Assembly (NCBI GenBank): GCA_050303435.1
Contig: JBNLBT010000096.1
Coordinates: 1 to 12,586 of the forward strand
DNA length: 12,586 nucleotides
Source: JBNLBT01 sp050303435
GTDB taxonomy: Bacteria > Pseudomonadota > Gammaproteobacteria > Xanthomonadales > Marinicellaceae
Direction of reading: 5' to 3'
Shown here: one piece after another, positions 6,992-12,586 of the stretch
Position numbering within the stretch: position 1 is the stretch's first letter
How the letters are laid out: every line of letters starts with the position of its first letter
Notes under the pieces: generated by a model
The model's database searches: none
Seen by the model: the letters and a program-made list of their open reading frames with translations, nothing else
Told to the model about the DNA's origin: nothing
Position numbers and translations under genes: made by a program

Positions 6992-7199
6992 GGATGAACC
7001 TCAATGGGATGTTAAATCGTATCTGGTACGCGCCGGGTGCGCCGCATGGATGGGTGAGTGGCGGGGCAATGTTTGAATTTGTGACGCGTTTGGCATTTTG
7101 CCTCTGCAGCCTATCCGGCCGCCGCCGTGCAGTGGGTGACAAGCACACCGCGCGTGCTATAATGTTTTGGACTTGAACGTTTGAAAGAGGGGTTCTTGC
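6992..7199. promoter_or_regulatory. Divergent intergenic region (DUF4331 operon / three-gene operon)
   Basis: About 200 bp separate the two divergent starts. The minus-side SD (6998-7003) and the plus-side promoter and SD are visible. The stretch 7021-7130 holds no gene, clear repeat or recognised operator. I could not assign a convincing -35/-10 pair to the DUF4331 operon, which may use a non-housekeeping sigma factor or an activator. Confidence 0.5.
7136..7163 (+). promoter_or_regulatory. Sigma-70-like promoter for the 7200-8671 operon
   Basis: The -10 box TATAAT (7158-7163) is a perfect consensus. The -35 box GTGACA (7136-7141) matches TTGACA at five of six positions, with a 16-bp spacer. 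The expected transcription start is near 7170, giving a leader of about 30 nt that contains the SD AGAGGGG (7186-7192), seven bases before ATG 7200. Confidence 0.75.
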
Positions 7200-7541
7200 A
7201 TGGCGCTGCATCACTACGATATTCGCCTTGAGGAATTGCAGCATCCGACCGGTTTCATTGTGATCGAGCGGGTGTATGGATTGAATTTCGATGCCTTTGA
7301 CGACCGCGACTGGACCGAGCTGATGAACATCTATCGCGCCTTGCCGGCGTTCATTGAGGTGGACAACACGTCGGTGCCGTGCTGGTTTGGTTCGGATTGC
7401 CGCAAGGCACCTCACCTGACCGCGTCGGTTGAATTGCCCGGCTTGCAAGTGGTTGGTGCGCTTGAGCGCGGCGACTTTGAAGCGTGGGATGTGCAATTCA
7501 AAACGCTGGCCGATCACCTGCCGCAACGCAACGTGGCCTGA
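7200..7541 (+). CDS. Small protein of unknown function (113 aa)
   Basis: ATG 7200 is preceded by AGAGGGG (7186-7192) and a strong sigma-70-like promoter, so this is a real gene. The product is acidic, with no signal peptide or membrane segment, and is probably cytoplasmic. It has a cluster of Asp, Glu and aromatic residues (FDAFDDRDWTELMNIY, residues 30-45) and two cysteines spaced CX5C (Cys61, Cys67) inside SVPCWFGSDCRKAPH. Alternating hydrophobic segments (GFIVIERV, HLTASVELPGLQVVGAL) suggest a small alpha/beta fold. I do not recognise the family. It is first in a run with a GNAT acetyltransferase (75 nt downstream) and an isochorismatase-fold hydrolase, which gives no clear functional clue. 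Confidence 0.75.
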   Translation: MALHHYDIRLEELQHPTGFIVIERVYGLNFDAFDDRDWTELMNIYRALPAFIEVDNTSVPCWFGSDCRKAPHLTASVELPGLQVVGALERGDFEAWDVQFKTLADHLPQRNVA

Positions 7542-7616
7542 ATCGCAGCGAAGCTCGGGAACATCCGCCGCTGCACGGGGTCCATTCCAGGGAGCGGCAC
7601 AGCAACAGGAGGGAGC

Positions 7617-8063
7617 ATGGACAAATCGACACCGTGTGAAATTCGCATGGCGGGGCTGGATGATCTGGAATTCATCTGCGCGGTGGATTCGGATATTTTC
7701 GATTTTCCGGTGGAACGCGACTGGGCGCGGGAATTTCTGCAGGATCCCAGACATCACCTGGCAATCGCCGTCGTTGATGGCCGCATCATTGGCATGGCCA
7801 GCGGCATTCACTACCTGCATCCGGACAAAGCCTCGCAGCTGTTCATCACCGAAGCCGGGGTGGACGTGTGTTTTCAAGGCCGCGGCGTGGGCCGCAAATT
7901 GATCCGCAAACTGTGTGAACACGGCGCCCAAATCGGTTGCACCGGCGCCTGGGTGGCCACGGAAAACACCAACGAAGCGGCGCGCAAATGCTACACCGCC
8001 GCCGGCGGTCGCGAGAGCAACGATTTGTGTATTCTGTATGAGTACCCATTAACGGACACGTAA
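7617..8063 (+). CDS. GNAT family N-acetyltransferase
   Basis: The 148-residue protein has the usual length of a single-domain GNAT enzyme. AGGAGGG (7607-7613) just before ATG 7617 fixes the start. The central acetyl-CoA-binding motif A is clear: FITEAGVDVCFQGRGVGRKL (residues 76-95), with the Q-x-x-G-x-G pyrophosphate loop at Q87-G92. The C-terminal part (ENTNEAARKCYTAAGGRES, residues 116-134) is the typical motif B region in which a late helix precedes the Tyr. GNAT enzymes transfer acetyl from acetyl-CoA to an amine. The acceptor cannot be told from sequence: a small molecule, an aminoglycoside-like amine or a protein N-terminus are all possible. It is cytoplasmic and is the second gene of a likely three-gene transcript. 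Confidence 0.88.
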   Translation: MDKSTPCEIRMAGLDDLEFICAVDSDIFDFPVERDWAREFLQDPRHHLAIAVVDGRIIGMASGIHYLHPDKASQLFITEAGVDVCFQGRGVGRKLIRKLCEHGAQIGCTGAWVATENTNEAARKCYTAAGGRESNDLCILYEYPLTDT

Positions 8064-8122
8064 TCCAGGCACTGAACGCCCGAATACGGGGTCGGGTTCA
8101 CCCACGATTTGGAGAGATTGAC

Positions 8123-8671
8123 ATGTATTTGGAACAGGATGCAACGGCGCTGGTTGTGGTCGATGTGCAAGGCAAACTGGCCTCCTTAATGCACCAGCGC
8201 ACGCAGCTTTACCAACACCTCGGTTTGTGCATCCAGGCCGCGGATCTGCTTGAATTGCCGATTCTGTGGGTTGAGCAGTACCCACAGGGTCTGGGTCCGA
8301 CCGTGCCTGAAGTGCGGCAGTGGCTCGGCGATCGCAGTCCACTGGTGAAGAACAGCTTCAGTTGCTGCGGAGAGCCTGCATTCAATCAGGCACTGGAGGC
8401 CAGCGGGCGGCGCCAGATTGTGCTCACCGGCATTGAAGCGCACGTGTGCGTGTACCAGACCGCCGTTGATTTGCTTGCGCGCGGGTACACGGTTCAGGTG
8501 AATCAGGACGCGATTTCATCGCGCCACCCCGACAACCGGCAATTGGGGCTGGCACGCATGCAAGCCGCCGGCGCGCTCATCACGTCTTCTGAAATGCTGT
8601 TGTTTGAGCTCATGCGCAGTTCCGCGCACCCGCAATTCCGCGCGGTGTCGGCGCTGCTTAAAAACATGTGA
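8123..8671 (+). CDS. Isochorismatase-family cysteine hydrolase (ISOC1/2-like)
   Basis: The 182-residue protein has the isochorismatase-like alpha/beta fold. The catalytic Asp-Lys-Cys triad is recognisable as Asp14 (ALVVVDVQGK), Lys76 (PLVKNSFSCC) and Cys109 (LTGIEAHVCVYQTA). The segment WVEQYPQGLGPTVPEVRQW (residues 49-67) is characteristic of the ISOC1/ISOC2 branch rather than nicotinamidase or true isochorismatase. The start is supported by GGAGAG (8111-8116). The usual reaction is hydrolysis of a small amide or ether bond through a Cys nucleophile; the substrate of this branch is not settled to my knowledge. It follows the GNAT gene by 59 nt. Its end is only 10 bp from the convergent 875-aa gene, with no terminator between, so the two transcripts probably overlap. 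Confidence 0.9.
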   Translation: MYLEQDATALVVVDVQGKLASLMHQRTQLYQHLGLCIQAADLLELPILWVEQYPQGLGPTVPEVRQWLGDRSPLVKNSFSCCGEPAFNQALEASGRRQIVLTGIEAHVCVYQTAVDLLARGYTVQVNQDAISSRHPDNRQLGLARMQAAGALITSSEMLLFELMRSSAHPQFRAVSALLKNM

Positions 8672-8681
8672 AATTAAAGCA

Positions 8682-11309
8682 TCAGGGATTCTCTTCAACC
8701 GGCGCCTGGTTGCCAGCCGATTGTTTTTTGATGATGTCCTGCAGGTGGGCGGAAGTTTCATTGATCCAGGAATAGGCGGGCAGATCGCTGTTCAGGGTCC
8801 ACGGTCCCTGCACTTCAGCCAGTCGTTGATCGAATTGTTTGTACAATTCATTGATGCTGGTGTGCTGGTGGAAATTTTCCTGCAATGAACGGCCGTCGGG
8901 AATGCGTTTGCTGCCGAACAACACGGCCTGAACCCGGGCATCAAAGTACAGCAGTTCCGGGTGGTTGACGCGCAGGGATTCGCCGAGAAATTCCCGGTAG
9001 GTCAAATAGTCATTGAACGAAGTCACCAACGGATGGGCGCGCGTTGCGCTGACGTCATCAATCATCAGATTGGCGTAAATCTGGCTTTGCAGCTGGTTGG
9101 TGCTGACGGTGAAGGCCGAGTTGACTTCACTGACCACTTCATCGAACGGATTGAATTCCAGCAGTTCTGAATGCGTTTCATTGTCCAGTTTTTTCAGCCA
9201 CTCCTCGCCGTCGTTCCAGTTGCTGGTGATGATCTGGTTGATGCTGGCGCGTGCGGCGGTCAGAAACGTCAGGCGATTGGGCAGCAGACCGAAGGTGCCG
9301 CGATCCAGTGAAGTGACGATCTGTTTGCCGATGATGGGCAGCGGACAATACATGTCCAACACCTCGGCGGTGTTTTCGCCGAACAGGTAATTGTATTCCT
9401 GTTGTGAGTTGATTTGTTTGACAAACACCGTTTCGCCGCGGAACTGGCCTTTCAGCTGCATCGACAGTCGGCCATGAAAGTTGGCGATCTTGTTGTTGTC
9501 CAGATGGGTCGGTCCGGTGCGGCGTTCGACCCAGCCGATGCGATCGTAGCACAGCCGCAACTCACCCAGGCCGAGTTGCTGGGCCAGGCGCAGGTGATTG
9601 GGAAACAGCGCCAGTAGACCGGAGGACGGTTCCAGCGTGACCTGAGCGCCGCACACGCTGGTGGTGTCACAGGCCTGGATGCTGAAGCCTTCGGGCACGT
9701 GCTGGGTGAACTGCGTCACCGGTTCAAAGAAATTGATGTCGCTGCCGGCGCTGAGATTTTCCTGGCTGTAGCTGCGAATGTAATCATCGGTGTCCAGCTT
9801 GACTTTGTTCCATAAACTGGCCAGCCGCGCAATCTGGTCAGAAAATTGCGTTTGTGTGGCGCAGCTGTTGTCATCGCGCAGACGCAGGCCCGCCTGCAGC
9901 ATCGACTGGTAGGGCGCAAGGTGGCGGTGTTCCTGCATCAACGCAGGCCAGCGATCGAACAGCCAGATCGCCGTTTCACTGGCCAACAACCATTCCAACG
10001 GGTTCACGAATGCACGTTGTTGATCGTAACAGCCGGCTTCATGGCTGGAGGCTTTGAGGTAATTGATGATCTGCCACGACGGCGACTGCAGCGCGCGTGA
10101 CAGCGTGGCGCTGTCGTACAGGCCTTCGAGGTTGCCGGAAAGATTGGCTGAAGCCGCCTCATCCACCGCCCAGTGGCGCAGATCTTCCAGACAGCCCTGC
10201 AATTGGTTGGGTTGGATCGGTTCGGCCGGCAAGGGCGGAAATTCTGCGCTCAGATTCAGACACACTTCCAGTTGCGTGTGAACCGCCTGGCGAAAGGGCT
10301 GTTCCATGTAGGTGGCCAGGTCGCGCACGCCACTGAGCAGTTGCGCGATGCGCCGGTTCAGTTCACTGTCGACGTAATCCGGGTTGGTCAGTTTGCTGCG
10401 GATCGCAGTGAACACGCCGCTGAGCAAGGCCGGGTGCGCGGCGTTCAGCGCGGCAATGGCTTCGCGGTTTTCCTGCAACCAGGCTTCGCCGCGTTGCACT
10501 GTGGTATCCAGCAGTTTTTGATGCGCTGCCGCAAATGGATCGGCGGCCAGCCAGATCCACTGATGCAGCTCGACCCAGTCGTAAAACTGTGGCAGTAACA
10601 GGTTTTGGCTGCGGTGGTGTTGCAGGCGCAGCAGGGCAATCTGCCAGCCATCCAAATGCACCGCGTCGCGGTCCAGGGTGGCCAGCAGGGCGGCCAGCGG
10701 CGCGTCGGGTGCATCCTTGACCACATGGCGCAACACCCGGTCGGTGGCCGAGGCGGGATTTTCTGTGGCCGCAGCCGAAGGCACACCGGTCAGCAGATCA
10801 TCGCCCAGCCAGTGCAGATTTTGCTGATTCTTGCGGGCGAATTCCAGCAGCAATTGCCAGTATTCTGCAAGCCGCGCATGGATCGCGAAGAGTTCATGGT
10901 CGTTGAGGTCATCCTGCAGCCGCAACAGATCCGGCGGCAGTTCAAAACGGGTGAAGCGCCATTCATCCAGGCCCATGCCATCGGTGGACAGGGTCAAAAG
11001 CAGGGCGGCCAGCAACGATGAATTGATGCCGCTGAACGCTGTGTTCTCCGGGGTGTTCGCCGCCGCTTCCCTGGCCAGTTGCCACTGCGTCTCGGCCTGC
11101 GATGGCGTGGCAAAGGAGTTGATGATCAACCACGCTGAGCGGGTCAGCTCAACCGCAGCCCGGATGCCGTGCTGCGTGCGCAGCCGGTCGGCGATGTGGC
11201 GTGCCAGGACCGCGCTGTCTGGCAGCGCTTCACTGGGGGCATCCTGTGCGTGCACCGGGAGGCACAGGAAACACAGCAACAGGGTCAATGCGGGTGTTCT
11301 TCTTGGCAT
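8682..11309 (-). CDS. Large exported protein of unknown family (875 aa)
   Basis: I choose ATG 11309 because it opens a clear signal peptide (MPRRTPALTLLLCFLCLPVHAQ, cleavage near HAQ-DA). The frame can be extended to 11429, but that part overlaps the divergent promoter and asparaginase start. The mature chain has eight cysteines, at residues about 349, 373, 426, 483, 546, 552, 586 and 654, an even number suited to disulfides outside the cytoplasm. Residues 25-520 look almost all-helical and rich in Leu, Gln and Trp. Residues about 540-700 look more beta-rich, with Gly and aromatic residues (GQFRGETVFVKQ, YLFGENTAEVLDMYCPLP). The rest is helical and ends in a polar tail. I recognise no domain or transmembrane segment. 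No SD precedes the start, and a TACAAT box lies only about 7-12 bp upstream, so a leaderless transcript is possible. Confidence 0.8.
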   Translation of the reverse strand: MPRRTPALTLLLCFLCLPVHAQDAPSEALPDSAVLARHIADRLRTQHGIRAAVELTRSAWLIINSFATPSQAETQWQLAREAAANTPENTAFSGINSSLLAALLLTLSTDGMGLDEWRFTRFELPPDLLRLQDDLNDHELFAIHARLAEYWQLLLEFARKNQQNLHWLGDDLLTGVPSAAATENPASATDRVLRHVVKDAPDAPLAALLATLDRDAVHLDGWQIALLRLQHHRSQNLLLPQFYDWVELHQWIWLAADPFAAAHQKLLDTTVQRGEAWLQENREAIAALNAAHPALLSGVFTAIRSKLTNPDYVDSELNRRIAQLLSGVRDLATYMEQPFRQAVHTQLEVCLNLSAEFPPLPAEPIQPNQLQGCLEDLRHWAVDEAASANLSGNLEGLYDSATLSRALQSPSWQIINYLKASSHEAGCYDQQRAFVNPLEWLLASETAIWLFDRWPALMQEHRHLAPYQSMLQAGLRLRDDNSCATQTQFSDQIARLASLWNKVKLDTDDYIRSYSQENLSAGSDINFFEPVTQFTQHVPEGFSIQACDTTSVCGAQVTLEPSSGLLALFPNHLRLAQQLGLGELRLCYDRIGWVERRTGPTHLDNNKIANFHGRLSMQLKGQFRGETVFVKQINSQQEYNYLFGENTAEVLDMYCPLPIIGKQIVTSLDRGTFGLLPNRLTFLTAARASINQIITSNWNDGEEWLKKLDNETHSELLEFNPFDEVVSEVNSAFTVSTNQLQSQIYANLMIDDVSATRAHPLVTSFNDYLTYREFLGESLRVNHPELLYFDARVQAVLFGSKRIPDGRSLQENFHQHTSINELYKQFDQRLAEVQGPWTLNSDLPAYSWINETSAHLQDIIKKQSAGNQAPVEENP

Positions 11310-11385
11310 GCAATTATTGTAGCAAAATAGCGCTGTAACTTTTATTTTGTAGCGGCTACAATAGCGTTTTTGTGTCACATTGTGA
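11310..11385. promoter_or_regulatory. Divergent promoter region with repeated TTGTAGC operator-like motif
   Basis: Only 76 bp separate the 875-aa gene from the asparaginase homologue. TTGTAGC occurs directly at 11317-11323 and 11347-11353 (30 bp apart) and inverted (GCTACAA) at 11355-11361. The last two form a perfect palindrome with a single central G (11347-11361). AATAGCG also repeats (11326-11332, 11360-11366). TACAAT -10-like boxes occur on the plus strand at 11357-11362 and on the minus strand at 11321-11316, both inside the repeats. A bound dimer could therefore cover both promoters. The regulator is unknown. Confidence 0.55.
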
Positions 11386-11874
11386 ATGAATAATTTAAAA
11401 ATCATCACCACAGGCGGCACCATCGACAAATTGTATTTTGATGATCTGAGCGAGTATCAGATCGGTCAGCCCATCATCGGGGAACTGCTCAACGCCTTTC
11501 ATGTGAATTTCGAATTCGAAGTTGTTTCACTGTTGAAAAAGGACTCATTGCACATCACCGATGAAGACCGCGAATTGATCCGCGGTGTGATTGAGGCGGC
11601 CCCGGAGCGCCATTTTTTGATCACGCACGGCACCGATACCATGATCGAAACGGCGAAACACCTCGCGCAGGTCAAAGACAAGGTGATGGTGCTCACCGGC
11701 GCCCTGATGCCGGCGCGCTTCAACAGCAGCGACGCGGTGTTCAACATCGGTTGCGCCATCGGCGCACTGCAGACGCTGCAGCCGGGCGCGTGGGTGGCCA
11801 TGAATGGGCGCATCTGGGCCCCCGATGCGGTGCGCAAAAACCGCCGCGCCAACCAGTTTCAGGCACTGGACTAA
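11386..11874 (+). CDS. Single-domain asparaginase-like protein (N-terminal domain only)
   Basis: The 162-residue protein matches the N-terminal domain of bacterial L-asparaginases, which are normally about 330 residues. The key positions of the E. coli type II enzyme are all present: Thr12 in TTGGTID, Tyr24 (Tyr25 in AnsB), Ser54 in KKDSLHIT, Thr83-Asp84 in HGTDTM, and Lys151 in AVRKNR, aligned with AnsB Lys162. The C-terminal domain, which completes the neighbour's active site in the tetramer, is absent. The frame stops cleanly at 11874 with no asparaginase-like sequence beyond it, so this is a compact form rather than a fresh truncation. No signal peptide; cytoplasmic. No SD is seen before ATG 11386. 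Amidohydrolase activity on Asn or another amide is likely but not certain. yciO follows 57 nt later. Confidence 0.85.
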   Translation: MNNLKIITTGGTIDKLYFDDLSEYQIGQPIIGELLNAFHVNFEFEVVSLLKKDSLHITDEDRELIRGVIEAAPERHFLITHGTDTMIETAKHLAQVKDKVMVLTGALMPARFNSSDAVFNIGCAIGALQTLQPGAWVAMNGRIWAPDAVRKNRRANQFQALD

Positions 11875-11931
11875 AAGCACGAAGCTCAATGAAAGCAACT
11901 CAACAAAACAACACCACCGCAGGCGTGCATC

Positions 11932-12549
11932 GTGGCTGACATTCTGCGCATGCATCCGGACAATCCGCAGCCGCGCCTGATCAGCAACGCCATCGAAACC
12001 CTGCGCAACGGCGGCCTGATCGTCTACCCCACAGATTCAGGCTACGCCATCGGCTGGACGCTGGACAATCTCAAAGCCGAACGCATCGTGGCCCGCATAC
12101 GCGATCTGGACGCGCAGCACCACTACACCGTGATGTGTCACAGCATTTCCCAGATCACCGAGTTCGCCCTGGTGGACAACGTCGCCTTTCGCATCATCAA
12201 GCAGCACACCCCGGGTCCATACACCTTCATCTTGCCGGCCACGCGCAAGGTGCCGAAAAAAATGCAGCACCACAAACGCCGCACCATCGGTGTGCGCATC
12301 TCGGACCACCCGGTGGTCAACGCGCTGCTGGAAGCCCTGGGCGAACCGATGATGAGTTCATCCCTGCAACTGCCGGATGAGGACATGTACGAACTGGATT
12401 CCCAGGACATCAACTTGCGCATTGGCCACAAAATCAATTCGATCATCGACGCCGGCTACACACCGCCGGAACCCTCCACCATCGTCGATCTGACCGGAGA
12501 GGCGCCGGAGATCATTCGCCACGGCAAGGGCGAGGTGGACTTTGTCTGA
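11932..12549 (+). CDS. yciO: YciO-type Sua5/YrdC family protein
   Basis: The 205-residue product aligns from its first residues with E. coli YciO as I recall it (xxHPDNPQxRLI at the N-terminus, same overall length), which supports the GTG start at 11932. Family motifs are VYPTDSGYAIG (31-41), VDNVAFR (81-87), TPGPYTFIL (93-101), TIGVRI (118-123), EALGEPMMSSSL (134-145) and STIVDLTG (182-189). The YrdC/Sua5 fold binds ATP, threonine and RNA. TsaC/Sua5 make threonylcarbamoyl-AMP for the t6A37 tRNA modification, whereas the YciO branch is related but its exact role is less certain. It is cytoplasmic. Its stop overlaps the apparent scpA start, implying coupled translation. An in-frame ATG at 11950 is an alternative start but would lose conserved residues. 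Confidence 0.92.
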   Translation: MADILRMHPDNPQPRLISNAIETLRNGGLIVYPTDSGYAIGWTLDNLKAERIVARIRDLDAQHHYTVMCHSISQITEFALVDNVAFRIIKQHTPGPYTFILPATRKVPKKMQHHKRRTIGVRISDHPVVNALLEALGEPMMSSSLQLPDEDMYELDSQDINLRIGHKINSIIDAGYTPPEPSTIVDLTGEAPEIIRHGKGEVDFV

Positions 12550-12586
12550 GCAGCCGGTGCAGTCTGAAATGCCCTTTGCGGTGGTG
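12542..12586 (+). CDS. scpA: Probable start of segregation/condensation protein A, cut by the window edge
   Basis: Fifteen codons are visible from a TTG at 12542, reading MSEQPVQSEMPFAVV, overlapping the yciO end by 8 nt. GAGGTG (12532-12537) is well placed as SD. An in-frame ATG at 12569 is an alternative. The call rests on position, because scpA commonly follows yciO in gammaproteobacteria, and on the PFAVV stretch, which resembles ScpA N-termini. ScpA is the kleisin of the SMC-ScpAB complex acting in chromosome segregation. Too little is visible for certainty. Confidence 0.45.
   Translation, partial: MSEQPVQSEMPFAVV

Noticed and set aside
11889..11939. 16-codon frame (MKATQQNNTTAGVHRG) as a leader peptide for yciO
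   Set aside because: It has no convincing SD, no run of one regulatory amino acid, and no terminator/antiterminator hairpins. It is most likely chance in a short gap.

Overview
The window looks like a chromosomal segment of a gammaproteobacterium with a GC-rich genome. The best taxonomic evidence is at the right end. There a YciO-type Sua5/YrdC protein is followed, with overlap, by what looks like the start of scpA, an order I recall from many gammaproteobacteria. A beta-propeller protein ending in LFNSGFESL recalls secreted proteins of Xanthomonadales/Wenzhouxiangella-like bacteria, but that is a weak hint. No rRNA, tRNA, CRISPR array, integrase or insertion sequence was seen.

Layout. (1) 2-1531 (+): the 3' part of an Rhs/YD-repeat gene with a lower-GC, acidic C-terminal tip and no adjacent immunity-like gene. 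(2) 1532-1862: a non-coding stretch with an AT-rich palindrome, an apparent three-way-junction fold and a strong intrinsic-terminator hairpin. (3) 1863-3023 (+): a secreted seven-repeat FG-GAP/VCBS beta-propeller. (4) 3184-6991 (-): a compact operon encoding an exported DUF4331 protein, an exported TPR-like protein and a HupE/UreJ-type membrane protein, with junctions of 0 nt and an 11-nt overlap. (5) 7200-8671 (+): a run of three genes (unknown 113-aa protein, GNAT acetyltransferase, isochorismatase-fold hydrolase) behind a good sigma-70-like promoter. (6) 8682-11309 (-): a large exported protein of unknown family. (7) 11386-12586 (+): a one-domain asparaginase homologue, yciO and the probable start of scpA. 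The divergent region 11310-11385 carries repeated TTGTAGC half-sites.

How the genes may work together. The DUF4331/TPR/HupE genes are almost certainly co-translated and their products all act at or beyond the inner membrane. A metal- or calcium-related role is only a hypothesis, based on the HupE/UreJ family and an EF-hand-like loop. The three-gene plus-strand run has no obvious shared pathway. The most interesting unexplained items are the structured RNA/DNA element at 1580-1795, the DUF4331-TPR-HupE operon, the 875-aa exported orphan with its repeated operator-like motif, and the minimal asparaginase that keeps every N-domain catalytic position but lacks the C-terminal domain.
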